64,000 bases of DNA from Aphidius gifuensis (GCF_014905175.1 NC_057789.1:14994876-15058875); one strand, 5' to 3'; counted from the stretch's first letter, positions 11,661-24,586 are shown. Made by a program: numbers and translations. The notes: a model not told the origin generated them from the letters alone.

Positions 11661-12039
11661 TATTATATTATATCAACTATCACTTTAAATGTAGAATTAA
11701 TAATAGTTCAATTAATTTATTATACAATGATCATAATTTAAATCGTCACATTAATTATCAAATAATTATATTTTGACTTGTCACATTACCACATATCATA
11801 AAATATATCATAAAAAAATGTAAACAAAAATAACATGTGACGTGGGGACACAAGCGTCATCATCGGCAAAAAAAGGTACTGACTTGCTCCATTCTGTGAG
11901 CTTCAGTAAAATCGGACAGTTTACCCTCCTTGAAGACCTTCATGGAATAGTCCAATCTACCGCCATTTTATACCAGTAAAATACAGGTATTAATCTGGTA
12001 GAGCATACAAGTGGTACACTGTTGTCATCAGGGTAAGGA

Positions 12040-12310
12040 ATAGCTTAAGTAAGGGTAGCTTAAGAAATTATGAGTCTCACCACATCTATTTCTTAGTTAC
12101 ATCTTTTGCTTAGCTACTGCTTGTCCTTAGTATTTTAATTTGTGAAATCGAATTGCATGTATTTTATTTGTCACTAAGGGAAAGCAGTGTATAAAAAAGA
12201 TAAAATGTAGCTAAGGAATCGATGTGGATGAGGAAATTATGTGGTAAGCTAATCGATTCCTTAGCTACATCTTTTTCTTAGCTACTGCTTGTCCTTGTTA
12301 CATGAATTTC
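12040..12310. repeat. Repeat with duplicated 'cttagctactgcttgtcc' motif
   Basis: The block 'ttccttagctacatctttt' followed by 'cttagctactgcttgtcct' occurs at about 12090-12140 and 12259-12297, with an inverted related piece near 12180-12220. A palindromic relative lies at 55919-56065. This looks like a MITE family. The rest to 13380 is AT-rich with no gene. Confidence 0.65.
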
Positions 12311-13382
12311 ATTTTTGGATATTATTTGATGAGATGTAGTGATTTTTTTAGCGATAAAAATCTATTTAGTTTAAGACATGAACGGACATATACTGTTTCT
12401 AAATATATATAAATATATATCAATACATAATAAAGTTTTCAAGTATAGAATAATTACCTTTTTTTTTTGTTTAAATATATACATACATCTATCTAGTATT
12501 ATTAGAGTGGGTATAAGCAGAATGGTGCCACTGAGGTTCTACATTTTTTTATTAGTACGACATTTTCTGCTCGTCTTATGGAGTGGAAACGAGAAGGAGT
12601 TTTAAGCACTTTCAAAAGCATATATTTAGTACTACATTTAGTAAATACTAGATATAGTATTACATATATGTTAAAAAGTGATATAATTTTTTTTTCCAAT
12701 CAATTAACAAATATGATTTAAATGAATGCAAATGTTTTGATAATAAGTTTATTTATATTGAAATTGAATTTATGTAATATATTTACTTTTAATCTAAGGA
12801 ATTTTTACATCCAACAGAATGCACAAACACTATTTTTAAAGTTAGATAAATAGAATTAGATAGCAATTAGACATTGAACAGAAAGAAGTGAATAGAAGAA
12901 AAAATATAATTTTCCCATCACATTTCCAAGAGAAGCAACAAAAAAGAAATAAAACGTTGAGAACGACTTTGAGACATTGGACCGAAAAGATAGGAAACTC
13001 GGGAAAAACTAACTTACAAACAAGTCGATGCAATAAAATAAATATTTGATTGCCTAAACGCAGTGAGGTAGCTAAAATGCCCTCTTTGATATATTCAACA
13101 GACGCTTTTATCTCCCGAAAAACCTAAGTAAGTGTTCTCAGGACCCAATTTCATATATAAACCCCAGAAAGATAAAGACAAGTCATTTATCGAATCACCC
13201 GGACCTAGTTTTAGATTGTCTCTTTGAAACCTAATTCCACAATTCAAAACAAGTAGAATTACTTGGAAATTTCACCAGCATAATTTAAATCAGTCAGACT
13301 TTATTCCAACAAAATTAATTACAACTTAAAATTTTTATAAGTTCATCTAAAGTATTGTCAAAATAAAAATATAACTCAGTTA

Positions 13383-14321
13383 CACGGAAAAAAATTTACA
13401 TTTTTTTTTCAATAGAATAGCATAGCAATTTTTGCGTTGTGTTACAGTAAACTGGTACCATAAGAGCATCATATTAAAAATCGAGATGAAACATAGCAAT
13501 TTTCATTGAAGAACGCCACCTATACTGGCCATGCGACCTTCCACGGTGTAACATAGTAATTTTTAAAATGGTCAAACGCAAAATTTGCTTTGTTTATAAA
13601 CGCTCAAAAAAAATATTATAAGTAAATATTTTTCTTTGTTTTTTTTTTTTTTTTTACAATAAATACGTAGACTTAAAAAATCGGCCAGGCTCAGGATTTG
13701 AACTCTGTACCTTTCGATTACAAACCCTACACGGCATCCGTTGCGCCACGATAACGCACGTGAAAATAAAAATTTATTTGTTTTACATCAACAATCGGAA
13801 AATAAGCAACGACACGCCTGCGCAGTCGACTAAAAAGTAGAGGCAGTTGACATTTCTGAGTCCGTCATCAATTTTGCTATGCCCCATCGTAATTTTAAAT
13901 ATGTTGCTTTGTATTTGTTAGTGACACCTACAGGAATTCCAAGAAAGTTATTAAAATTACTATGCTACAATGTAAATTTTCAGAGGATCATTTTAATTTT
14001 GTCCACAACAACAGAGTAAGTTTTATAAATATACAAAGCAAAAAAAAAAAAAATATTTTTTGCTATGCTACATTGTAATTTTAAGGCTGGATTATTTTAA
14101 ATTTTAAATTTGGTTTCTGTAAAAATTTCTTTGTGCGTTGTAATTTTTTCATCGGAAAATAGCAAAAAAAAAAACATGAGAAATTGCTATGCTACATTTT
14201 AATTTTTCAAGACTACTATTGTTTTTTTTCGTTAAAATGATATTAAATATTTCAATAGTCAAAAGATAGTTCTTTGGTAATGTGGCAGCATAGTAAAATT
14301 TGGTGAAAATTTTTCTCCGTG
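13383..14321. mobile_element. TA-flanked MITE with CACGGA termini
   Basis: The left end CACGGAAAAAAATTTACA and right end AAATTTTTCTCCGTG are inverted copies flanked by TA on both sides (13381-13382, 14322-14323), as expected for a Tc1/mariner-type target. The interior repeats a 'tgctatgctacattgtaattt' motif several times (about 13875, 13960, 14060, 14190) and contains a tRNA-like sequence. There is no transposase ORF. A second family member is at 49155-49801. Confidence 0.75.
13677..13765 (-). repeat. tRNA-derived repeat (SINE-like)
   Basis: The minus strand shows an A-box-like TGGCGCAACGG and a B-box-like GAGTTCAAATCC at tRNA spacing, but I see no good cloverleaf. It resembles a decayed tRNA or tRNA-derived SINE head. 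Similar antisense units are at 55688-55765 and 56685-56775. Confidence 0.55.
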
Positions 14322-14574
14322 TAGAAAAACTATTGATTAAAGCCAATATTTTATCCACCGATAAAATATTTAACAAATTGTAACGCGAAGTAGTGTAATT
14401 TATTGAGATTTAACAAACATAAACATTTCCATGACCTCCAATCAAAGAAGACTGATTGTAAAAACATCAAACGAATGGCTAGAGCTATTTGTATTTAGAC
14501 ATAACAGAATAAAGAAAAAAAAAACATTGAATTAAATTATTAAATTTATATATTGATCTAATTTTATTATGAGT

Positions 14575-14890
14575 GTGATTCGAAAAAATCTCTCCGAATT
14601 TCCACGTAATTGAGACTTCCGGAGACATTTACGGAATAATCTCCAGACTATTTTCATGATATCTCCGGATTTTTTTCGGAATTTTCGCTTAAAAAAAACC
14701 AACAAAAAAAAAAATGGAAAAATCAATAAAAAACCAGAAATAAGAGTTTACATACGAAAAATAAAAGAGGAATTTTTTTCCAAAAAAATCCAATAAAATC
14801 TGAAGAAAATCCGAAAAAACAACGGAATCATATCTCTCGAAGTCTCAATTGCGTAGGAAATCCGGAGAAATCCGGAGAGATTATTTCTAC
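14575..14890. mobile_element. MITE-like inverted repeat
   Basis: The arms at about 14582-14630 ('ctctccgaatttcc' then 'caattgagacttc'-like) and about 14838-14888 (inverted) share roughly 45 bp. They enclose an AT-rich core without ORFs. Confidence 0.6.
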
Positions 14891-14899
14891 CAGGGCAGT

Positions 14900-15700
14900 T
14901 CTTTTCGGTTTTTTTTTTTCATCAGCACGTATTTTTTCTCACGTATCTGAAGTGAAGTGGTACTGTAAAATTATTAAATGATTTGTATTTTAAAACTTTT
15001 TATGTCTACTTATTTTATTCAATTAATTAGTTATATGTAATTTTTTTTTTAATTTAGTTTTAGTCATTCAATACTCATAATCAGTTTATGTTTGCAAGAC
15101 AGTAATTTATATCGAATATTATCTTTAAGAAATTATTAACGTGAATAATTAAGTTTAATAATATCGATCATCATGATATGACGATTTTCATAAATTTTTG
15201 TATCGGGCTTCATCTAAAAATGTCCTAATGAAAATTTGACATCTCGAATAAATATTGATTGATTAGCTATAATTACAGATACCGTAAAACATCTAACGGC
15301 TAAGTAAATCGTATGCATGTTTTGAAAAAATATCGATAATTCGAAAACTATTCGAGATATCGAAATTTTTATTAGGTCAAGAACCTAACTCCGTAGCAGT
15401 GGTTATTACCGTGAACTCATTGACTTTGGATAAACTAAATTTGCCAGTTAATACAATTGCAGATTTAATAAATGCTGATGATATAGTATTAACAGACATA
15501 AAAATCTACGAGCGAAGCGGTAAAAACATTTTATATTTTAGATCATACATATATTTATTAGGGCTTCATGGGGTACAAGCCGAGACAAAATTCAATGAGT
15601 CTCGGTATCGATCTTGCTCATTTTCCCCAGGTGTTGGTTTCGGTCTTATGTGTTGATACATAAGGCTTGTAAATATCTTGTGACTCTGGCGTCAGTACCC
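14900..15700. other. AT-rich stretch without a supported gene
   Basis: One 85-codon open frame at 15399-15656 has no recognisable features and is likely chance. Nothing else is evident. Confidence 0.4.
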
Positions 15701-15889
15701 TACTGCACGCAGAGAAATATTTCACAACAATTGTTAGAAAACTACTAAAAAATTGTTGGAAAGAACCACAAAAAAGTGGCAAGACGTAAGTCCAATGAAA
15801 TATAATGTGGTCAATATCAAAATTTGTTTTACTGACTGACAAATTTTGTGGTTCCCGGAACACATAAACTTTGGTTCGGTACAACAGAA

Positions 15890-16145
15890 TCTATTCAGCA
15901 CTTATTAAAATTAATATAACTTGAAATAAAAATTCTCATTAAATATACAAATTTTGTTCTTTCTCAACTAAAAATTCTGATGAAGTTAACAAAATTTGTT
16001 CTTTTTTCAAATAAAAATTGTTTTACAGTACAAATGAAATTTATTGTACAGTAACAATTGAATTTATTCAACTTTTCATGACAATTTTTATGAAATGAAC
16101 AAAATTTGTTTTCTACCTGAATAAAAATTAATGAACTCTTTAAAT
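15890..16145. repeat. Subterminal-type repeats 'aacaaaattttgtt'
   Basis: Short motifs such as 'aaattttgttctttc', 'aacaaaatttgttctttt' and 'gaacaaaatttgttttc' recur, each followed by 'aataaaaatt'. Similar but inverted motifs recur at 18840-19110, on the other side of the transposase-like remnant, as subterminal repeats of a DNA transposon would. Confidence 0.5.
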
Positions 16146-16310
16146 AAAAAAAAAAAAATCAATAATTAATAATTAATTAATTAATTAACTCACATTTAAT
16201 ACAATTTATGTGGCAAATCTTTTCTTTATTAGTAGTTATACAGGGCCGGTTCTAGACCAGTAGACGAGGGGATAAAGGGGGCAGGGGACAGAATTTTCGA
16301 AACTTCGAAA

Positions 16311-16370
16311 TGACGTCATCGAACTTTCTAGAATTGATGACGTCATCGATCTTTCTGGAAAGTTCTCGAA
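16311..16370. promoter_or_regulatory. Two perfect TGACGTCA (CRE-type) sites and a heat-shock element
   Basis: TGACGTCA occurs at 16311-16318 and 16338-16345. It is followed by four perfectly spaced HSE pentamers TTC-tg-GAA-ag-TTC-tc-GAA at 16353-16370. The cluster lies about 110 bp before the start of the transposase-like remnant. Whether it is functional is unknown. Confidence 0.5.
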
Positions 16371-16479
16371 CTTATTTATTTTGTTTAATTCACTTAAGAA
16401 TTCGTTTGATTTATAAATATTTTTTTCAATTTTAAAGTATATGAAATATTTGCATTACCTGAGAAGCAAAATATTGAGA

Positions 16480-18560
16480 TGACTGACATAAATGATGTTT
16501 TCATTGATGAAGATATATTGTGTAATTTTATACGTTCAAGTGGTCATAGCTTGACATCTAAACTTAGACAGAAAATAGTCTATTTGTTAGATATATGTAA
16601 GATTTTTTTGCTTTTTTATTCTATTGAAATTATTTTCTGAAAAATTGATCATTTGTTGACATTATCATATTATGTGATGTTTTTTCAGCTAAAAATATAG
16701 TTACTAATGTTACACAAACTCATGGATTAAAGCATGCTGATGGTAGTACAACTGCTGATGTTTTATACCAGTACCATCAGATAAACCAATTGATCTCAAT
16801 GATGACAAAGAGCCTTTACCAAAAAAACCAAAATTAAAAAAAAAAAATAACTGGTGACGTGGTTTCAGCTAAAGTTAGTTGTTAAGAAAGAATTTGAATT
16901 TTATTTTTTTTTCTTCACTCTACTGAATATTTAGATATTTTTTTATTTTATCAACCAATTGAAAGAACTTCTTATAATCACACTAATATGGAGATGAAAT
17001 ATTTGAATCATACAATGATTTAAGATATTTAACAAAAAAAAATGTAGAAAAGTTATTGTCAATATTGTGGCAAGTGAACTTTTAAAACATAAAAAAATAA
17101 CCCAGAAATGTGGTTTTATTTCAAGATAAATTTCATCAACAATGTTTGACTAAAAAATTTGCTGATAATAATTATTAAGTACAAAACGTATACAAAAGTT
17201 ACAAAGATGGTAGTGTATTTAAAAATAATACATTTTTTCAAATAAATAAAATTTCAATTCATCTACAAATTTATTATGACGAGTTTGGGGTTTGCAACTC
17301 TTCGAGTCCGAAAGCAGGTATACACAAAATTGGTGCTTTTTATTTTTCCATTTTAAATTTACCTTTACATATGCTTTCAAAATTAGACAATATTCGTTTA
17401 CTTGCCCTCGGTTATGATTTTGATATTTAAAGTTTTGGTATAAATCCAGTTTTAAAAATAATAGTTAATGATTCAAAAATTTTAGAAACAGATGGTATAT
17501 CTATAGAAGGACTTAGTTCTTTTGTCAAAGGTAGTTTAATATCTGTAAGTTGTGATAATTTGGGAGGAGCAAACATAATAGGTATGAATGAATCTTTCGT
17601 AGCCACGTATTCTTGTAGAATTTGTAAAATAACTATAAAAGAAACTAAAAAAAAAGTGTTTCATTAAATGAGTCTGTTGTGAACTTAATCATTTCATTAT
17701 ATCATCAGTTAGAATATTGTAATAATAATACATTTAATTTTTATGGTATAAAAGAAAAAAATTTTTGGGTAGAGTTGAAATTTTATGATTTTGTTGATAG
17801 TTGAGATATAAAACATGTACTTAAATATTTGATCAAGATAGGTATTGTCGATCTGTCAAATTTAAATAATAAAATATCAACTTTTGATTATGGCTTACAT
17901 AATAGATCTTACCATCCATGTCCAATAGATTAAAATAAAAACGCAAATTTAGTAGGTCAGCGTGGTGCTCAAATGTTTTGTTTAATAACTTATTTACCAC
18001 TTCTTTTAACTGATGAAATAACGAAATTAAATCATGCGGGTACAAAAATATGGAGTTATTTTATTAGAAATTATGAAAATTGTTTTTGCTCCAAAAGAAA
18101 GCTATGATATGTTAGATAGACTAATAGTTTTAATTAAAGATCATCATAGTCTTATTATTAATGAATTTAATTCATCATTGATAATGAAAGATCATTTGAT
18201 AACACATCGAAAGTAAAAATGGTTTTTTAAAAAGTTTCGTATACGAGTTAAAAAATTTCAAAGACATAACACATACACTGACTAATCGTCATCAAAAATG
18301 TATTCTACAATCGTGGAATAATAGAAAACTATATTCTGAAGACGAACCACAAATTAACAACACAAAAATAATAAGTTTAAAGTCAAGTTAATTTTGTAAT
18401 ATTATTAACAAAACATCAAATATAAATTCAAATAATTATATTTCTATAGGTAATAGTGTTGATATTCGAGGTGAACATTTGATAATACAAAAATTTATTT
18501 GTACATCATATACTAATAGTTTTCGACTTCCGGAAAAATCCTTATGATTTTTTCACATAA
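16480..18560 (+). pseudogene. Decayed transposase-like multicopy gene
   Basis: Pieces of a large protein can be read through many stops: a start MTDINDVF at 16480, then YDEFGVCN...AGIHKIGAFYFS (17277-17345), a block ending CDNLGGANIIG and SCRICKITI (about 17555-17630), and a helical C-terminal block (18034-18213, with KDHHSLIINEF and LITHRK). I recall the order 'YDxFxxxNxxxxxAGxHKxGA...CRxCK...EHHxxxxxxF...LxHY' from a widespread arthropod and fish repeat family, probably the protein of a CACTA/EnSpm-like DNA transposon. That assignment is from memory. Flanking subterminal repeats support a transposon. Confidence 0.5.
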
Positions 18561-18839
18561 TTTAAAGTTTAATATTATTTGAAGTTATCAATCTACCTCA
18601 TACAAAAAGTTGGAATATAGACGAGTCTATAGATAAAAAATTAGTTACTGTAACAGATTTTTTTTGTAAATTTTGTAATTGATAAAATAATAATTGTATA
18701 AATATTCATATGTATAGAGTGAATCATTTCGTTGTTTGGTTATATGAAAAATAATAAAATTTACGTATCAAAAAATATTATATAAATGAATATACATTTA
18801 TTTTTTTGCTTGTACAAAAAAAAAAAAAATTTAACAGAA

Positions 18840-19110
18840 TGTATTTGTTAAATTAACAAACAGCTGTTTTTAAATTTCATTTTACAAACAAAAATTTGTA
18901 AATTTCATTTTACAAACAAAAATTTGTAAATTTCATTTTACAAACAAAAATTTGTAAAATTAACAAACAGCTGTTTGTAAATTTTATTTTACAAACAAAT
19001 ATTTGTAAAATTAACAAACAATTATTTAGAGACCTAATTTAACAAATAAAATGTTTGTTAAATTAACAAATGTTTTGTTGGTGGACCTAAATTAACAAAC
19101 TGAATTTGTT
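18840..19110. repeat. Tandem and inverted 'acaaacaaaaatttgtaaatttc' repeats
   Basis: Three successive copies of a 29-bp unit at about 18875-18960, plus related 'aacaaacagctgttt' palindromes on both sides. This probably represents the right subterminal region of the transposon whose decayed gene precedes it. The end sequence 'ttactgtgtag' at about 19127 may be its terminus. Confidence 0.65.
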
Positions 19111-19153
19111 AATTTTACCAACTATTTTTTACTGTGTAGAAAAATTTCGAATA

Positions 19154-19176
19154 TTCTAGAACTTTCTAGAATGTTC
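19154..19176. promoter_or_regulatory. Five-unit perfect heat-shock element
   Basis: TTC-ta-GAA-ct-TTC-ta-GAA-tg-TTC, exactly spaced alternating pentamers. Similar sites occur at 16353-16370 and 23176-23198, so the element travels with a dispersed repeat. Confidence 0.55.
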
Positions 19177-19199
19177 GATGAAGTCACTGGTTCTGTACG

Positions 19200-19690
19200 T
19201 TAGACAATGACGTTACCAATTTAGAATATTCTCAAACATCTCAAAACAATTTAGAACGTATTAAGAAAAATTTAGAACAATTTAGAACATTTCAAAACAT
19301 TGGAGAATAATTTAGAACAACTTAAAACATTGTAGAACAATTTAGAACATTCAAAATCATTTTCTAACATTTGAAAACATTGTAGAACAATTTAGAACAA
19401 TGTAGGAAATTCTAGAATAATTCAGAACATTTTAGAACGTTTTAGAACAATTTATAAGATTTTGAAACAATTTAGAACATTGGAGAATAATTTAGAACAA
19501 TTTATTCAAAACATTGTAGAACAATTTAGAACGATTTAAAACATTGTAGAACAATTTAGAACAATGTATAAAATTCTAGAATAGATTAGAACATTTTAGA
19601 ATATTTTAGAACAATATAGAATATCCTATACCATTTTAAATCAATTTACAACATTTTAGAAGAATTTAGAACATTGGAGAACGATCTAGA
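19200..19690. repeat. Array of 'tttagaacaat/tttagaacatt' units
   Basis: About 35 irregular 10-14 bp units built on 'TTTAGAACA'. A related array with the opposite orientation ('gaatgttctggaat') is at 23030-23170. The GAAC/GTTC halves resemble half-sites of heat-shock elements. Confidence 0.85.
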
Positions 19691-20325
19691 AAATCCCGTT
19701 ATCGACCAACCTTTCATCATTTTTAAAATCGATATCTCTCTCTCTTACCCTTAAAATACTCTTTTTACTTTGAATATTGTAGTAAACAATCCTTCTACGC
19801 AATAAATAATATTCCAGATTATTTTTTCCTTTCAAGGTCTTTAATTTTAATGACGTTAAAAAAAAAGAAGAATCTGGAATATTCTTCATTGCGTATAAGA
19901 GTTGTTTACTATAATATTCAAATTAAAAAAGGATAGGGTATTTCAAGAGTAAGAGAGGGAAATATTCTTCTCAGTGACCTGGGATGTCTAACGTTGCTGC
20001 TACTCGGTATTTCATCATTCTAAAAAATCGATATTTCCCCCTCTTACCTTTGGAATCTGCTATGCTTTCTGACTCTGAAAATGTAGTAAACAAGCTACGC
20101 AATAATTTCCATTGTATAGTAGGGTCGTTTGCTACAATATTCAACGTAAGGAAGGATAGAAGATTTTAATAGTAAGAGAAAGAAATATCGATTTTTTAGA
20201 ATCAATTTTTTTTTTTCGGGTAGCTTCTGGAATAACTGGAGTATATAAGCAGCAACGTGATGCGTCTCCGATCATTCGTCAATTGTGTTTTGACAGGTGC
20301 TTATATATTCCAGTTATTCCAAAGC
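19690..20325. repeat. Three successive imperfect palindromes
   Basis: Arms pair at about 19725-19810 with 19880-19975, and about 20018-20110 with 20125-20210 (both built on 'aaaatcgatatttc' and 'gtagtaaac'). A third is tighter: 20228-20253 'ggaataactggagtatataagc' with 20297-20322, its inverted copy. No genes. These may be related fold-back repeats. Confidence 0.65.
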
Positions 20326-20364
20326 GTTAAAAAAAAATAAGTGAGAATGGATACTAAACTACCG

Positions 20365-20652
20365 AAGTAAGTGATGATTTTTTTTTTTTAATTAATTAGT
20401 GTATGTGAGTTGAAGTGCTTAAATGATAGTTGATGAATGTGAATTAAAGTGGATGAATGAATATTCATTGACCTGAATGTTAATGGATTTTGATGAATGA
20501 ATATTAATTGAAGTGAATAAATGATAATTGATGAATGTTTATGATGTTTCGATGGATGATTGATGGATTTTATTTAAAGTGATTAAATGTTAGTTGATGA
20601 GGGAATATTAATTGAAGTGAGTGAATGATAATTAATCAATGTTGATGATTTT

Positions 20653-20660
<8 letters not shown>
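20365..20660. repeat. Diverged tandem repeat rich in 'gatgaatgaatattaattgaag'
   Basis: Low-complexity tandem units of roughly 40 bp with 'TGATGAATG' and 'AATTGAAGTGA'. It ends in a short (ATA)n tract at about 20657-20683. Confidence 0.6.
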
Positions 20661-20684
<24 letters not shown>

Positions 20685-20842
20685 TAATAATTTTTTTGAA
20701 AAAGTAAAAACTCCACCGTCCTTCAATTCGGCAATTTAAAAATCGTTTGCTTTTTTTTACTTTTTTTTACTTTTTTTCAAAAAATGAATTGACGCATAGA
20801 AGGACGTCGGAGTTGACTTGATGAAACTTAGAAAAAATAAGA

Positions 20843-20914
20843 AGCCCTGTGGTCTAGTGGTCAAGGCGTTTGCCCGGAAAGCAAGAGACCCGGGTTCGAT
20901 TCCCGGCGGGGGAA
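20843..20914 (+). repeat. tRNA-like sequence (SINE head or tRNA pseudogene)
   Basis: It has a perfect A-box (TGGTCTAGTGG) and B-box (GGTTCGATTCC) at normal spacing and a T-arm CCGGG/CCCGG. The anticodon-type loop is CCGGAAA between TTGC and GCAA, without the usual U33. The acceptor stem pairs poorly. This fits a tRNA-derived SINE head better than a working tRNA. The ATT microsatellite starting 30 bp downstream would be the usual simple-repeat SINE tail. Confidence 0.6.
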
Positions 20915-20945
20915 CTTCGTTATTTCTTCGGGTTTTCTTCAAAAA

Positions 20946-22310
<1,365 letters not shown>

Positions 22311-22319
22311 AACATGACA

Positions 22320-23030
22320 TTTCTGCCAGTTATCTTCTCGGACCGCTTGTTACCGCCATTTTACCTGTAAATTGTCCTTTCTAATAAACAAAGCTAAAAA
22401 CCAATAAATCAAACATAATAATAATAATAATTTATATCCAAAAACGTAATAATTAAAATCAGGGGTTTTCAAATCACCTTAAAACCGGAAAAAGGCATAA
22501 CACAATCTCGCGCTCAGAACACAATCATACCTGGACAAAATACAATCAAACAAATGAATAAAACAACCGAAACAAGCAATCTAGAGGAAAGCCGCAGGGT
22601 CGCTCAGCGTGTGGGTTTTGGTAGAAGGGCCGGATAAAGCTGTTATAATTAATTTTACCTGAAAATAATAATAAATAAATAACCCAAAATAATAACAAAA
22701 GAAACACTATTAATTCATTTTACTTTATATTTATTTATCAAACACAAACTCAATTATCAACGTAACTCAAATAGCCAACGTAACTCAAAAATACAAAATA
22801 AACTAATCCATATTTATCTCAAAAATCCTATTCTAAAGGGGACCGCGTCCAACAAAATATTAATTAATTAATAATTAATAAACAAACTAATTCTAAATAT
22901 CAAATGTATCAAAGTATCATGATCAACTCGAGGATCTGCCTTATATAAAAAAATTAATAGATTATCTCTGTGACTGTTGGAATGTATCTGATGCTACAGA
23001 CGTAGTTCATTTCTCTTTTATACTAAATGA
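22320..23030. other. Non-coding flank
   Basis: AT-rich with no convincing ORF and a short (ATA)n tract near 22420. It separates the microsatellite from the promoter-like array. Confidence 0.4.
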
Positions 23031-23248
23031 ACGACCTTGGAATGTTTTAAAATATTTTAGAACATTATCAAATGTTCTGGAATATTCTGGAATGTTCTAT
23101 AATGTTCTAAAATGTTTTAAAATGTTCTGGAATGTTTTGGAATAATAAAAAAATGTTTCCGAATGTTTCCGAAATTTCTATAATATTCTAGAATGTTCAT
23201 CGAGGTCATATTTTTAGTATATAAAGCCGAAGTTGCGGAAGATTCAGT
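23030..23248 (+). promoter_or_regulatory. Heat-shock-element array, TATA box and initiator before polymerase B
   Basis: Repeated 'aatgttctggaat' half-sites end in TTC-ta-TAA-ta-TTC-ta-GAA-tg-TTC (23176-23198), an HSE with one imperfect pentamer. TATATAAAG (23218-23226) follows, then TCAGT repeats from 23244, at the spacing of an arthropod initiator. The polymerase start codon is at 23344. The layout is that of an inducible RNA polymerase II promoter; its activity is inference. Confidence 0.55.
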
Positions 23249-23343
23249 CAGTCAGTCAGTCAGTCAGTGAATTAATATAGTGATCGTCGAAGTGATATAG
23301 TAATAAAATGGAGTCTAAAAAGTGTTTAAAATAAATTGAGGTT

Positions 23344-23690
23344 ATGGAAAAAGGATTTGCGCTAGCTCGTACACCTGAACAAATAGAAAAATGGCTGAAG
23401 CTTGAATCTAAGAACATCAGACTTATAAATAAAGCATTAAAAGTTTCTGCAAAGACAATTGGTGATAAAATAAGAATTCAAACAACAATTTCTCAACTAA
23501 GACCGTTATGTGAAAAATTCAAAAGTGAACGAAAACATGGTGCTGGTGTCGGACATAATAAAAAACGTAGTGATAGAGTAAAGTAGTTAGATAGTGATTC
23601 AGCATTTCAAGGACGAATAAGATCAGGAACTATAGTTAATATCAAACATACAATCAAAATCAAATTGTCGTTAATTAAATAAAATATATT
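23344..23690 (+). pseudogene. N-terminal remnant of Polinton B DNA polymerase
   Basis: The open frame to 23586 aligns with the N-termini of polymerases A and C. It has the same order: an EKxxxW helix, LINKALKVSAKTIGDK matching LLNKFLKNSADSVG.K, and HGAG. Beyond the stop at 23584, further matching codons (GTIVNI...) continue to about 23690 and then the match ends. The catalytic middle of the gene is absent; the C-terminal end reappears at 24290. Confidence 0.75.
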
Positions 23691-23694
23691 GTGT

Positions 23695-24290
23695 ACACAA
23701 CAAAAAATTGTAAATTAAACAAGCTGAGCAATAAATCAAAACGTGGTAAACGACGACGTGAATCAGGACGGCGTCCTTCCATAAATCACGCCGCCATTAC
23801 TCAAAAATAAAACTTGTTGCATCAGCGTTGAAGAAATAAAATCAATTCAACATCAATAATTTTCATTGCTGGCAATCATTCAACATCAATAATTTTCATT
23901 GCTGGCAATTACTCAACATCAAATATTTGGACATTTACTTGGTCTGATCAACCAAGCATTCCAAGGCCAACGAATAATCGTCAGCATCATCAATTTGGCA
24001 TCAAGAACTTCAATCACCAGTCAGGGTATATTGGTATGAGTATGTGTGTGATTTGTGTGAATGATTAGGGCATAATACTTTGAATAAATACAACTAATTT
24101 TCGTATATTGAAATATAAAAATTCTGTTTAATTGTTATTTTACATCCACTCAATTTCAGGATAAATTTAAATAATTAATATTCATATTTTAAAGTAAATT
24201 TCATTGCATATTCATTTGATAAAATTTAAACAAGTAAGATTGGTCGTTTTTATATTTAAACAATAAAAGAAAATAAAAATATAAAAGCCC
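23695..24290. other. Unassigned sequence between the two polymerase remnants
   Basis: Contains two direct copies of 'caacatcaataattttcattgctggcaat' (about 23848-23908). No coding signal. It replaces the deleted core of the polymerase. Confidence 0.4.
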
Positions 24291-24586
24291 AAGCTTACAA
24301 GTTTATTTGTTTAAGAGCTAAACTTCATACATTTCGTGTTCTTAGAGAAGAAAAAGATACTAAAAAAGCCAAAGGTGTTAAAAGTTCGATTTTTAAAAAA
24401 ATCACTTTTGAGGATTATAAAAATTAACTTTTAGATCATGTATTATTATCAAAAACTCAATAATTGATTAGAAGTAAGATACATGAAGTCAATACAATAG
24501 CACAGAAGAAAATAGCTTTAAGTTAGTTAGATGATAAGAGACAATTGTTACCAGATACTACGGATACTGTACCATGGGGTTATTAA
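24290..24586 (+). pseudogene. C-terminal remnant of Polinton B DNA polymerase
   Basis: The translation matches the last part of polymerase A (about 31125-31396): a LRAKLHTF block, KKAKGVKSS, ITFEDYKN, LLDHVLLSKTQ and a tail ending PWGY before TAA at 24584-24586. Several in-frame stops interrupt it. It faces the integrase gene of B tail to tail, an arrangement not seen in element A. Confidence 0.75.

Larger units (their letters stand above)
8140..12020. mobile_element. Inverted-repeat-bounded segment carrying host gene fragments
   Basis: About 180 bp near the left side (8330-8515) reappears inverted at the right (11808-11985). Both arms share 'gctcacagaatggagcaag' followed by 'tcagtacctttttttgccg', then 'tgacgcttgt', then 'cacatgttat'. 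Between the arms lie two host gene fragments (8650-9178 plus strand, 9300-10520 minus strand), a minisatellite and an LTR-like fragment. No transposase is visible, so this looks like a non-autonomous element or fold-back unit that picked up genomic DNA. Exact ends and target duplication are not clear. Confidence 0.55.

Noticed and set aside
15399..15656. 85-codon ORF starting MVITVNSLTLDKL
   Set aside because: No family recognised, no promoter or splice context; cannot be supported.
16239..16290. Possible terminal repeat of Polinton B ('gttctagaccag', then 'gacgagggg', then 'caggggacag')
   Set aside because: Only loosely similar to the A terminal repeat and no partner found right of B; 'cagggccggttctag' fits a hAT-type end equally well.
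20757..20942. Minus-strand ORF with PPPGIEPGSLAFRANALTTRP
   Set aside because: This is the well-known false ORF read from the antisense strand of a tRNA-like sequence.
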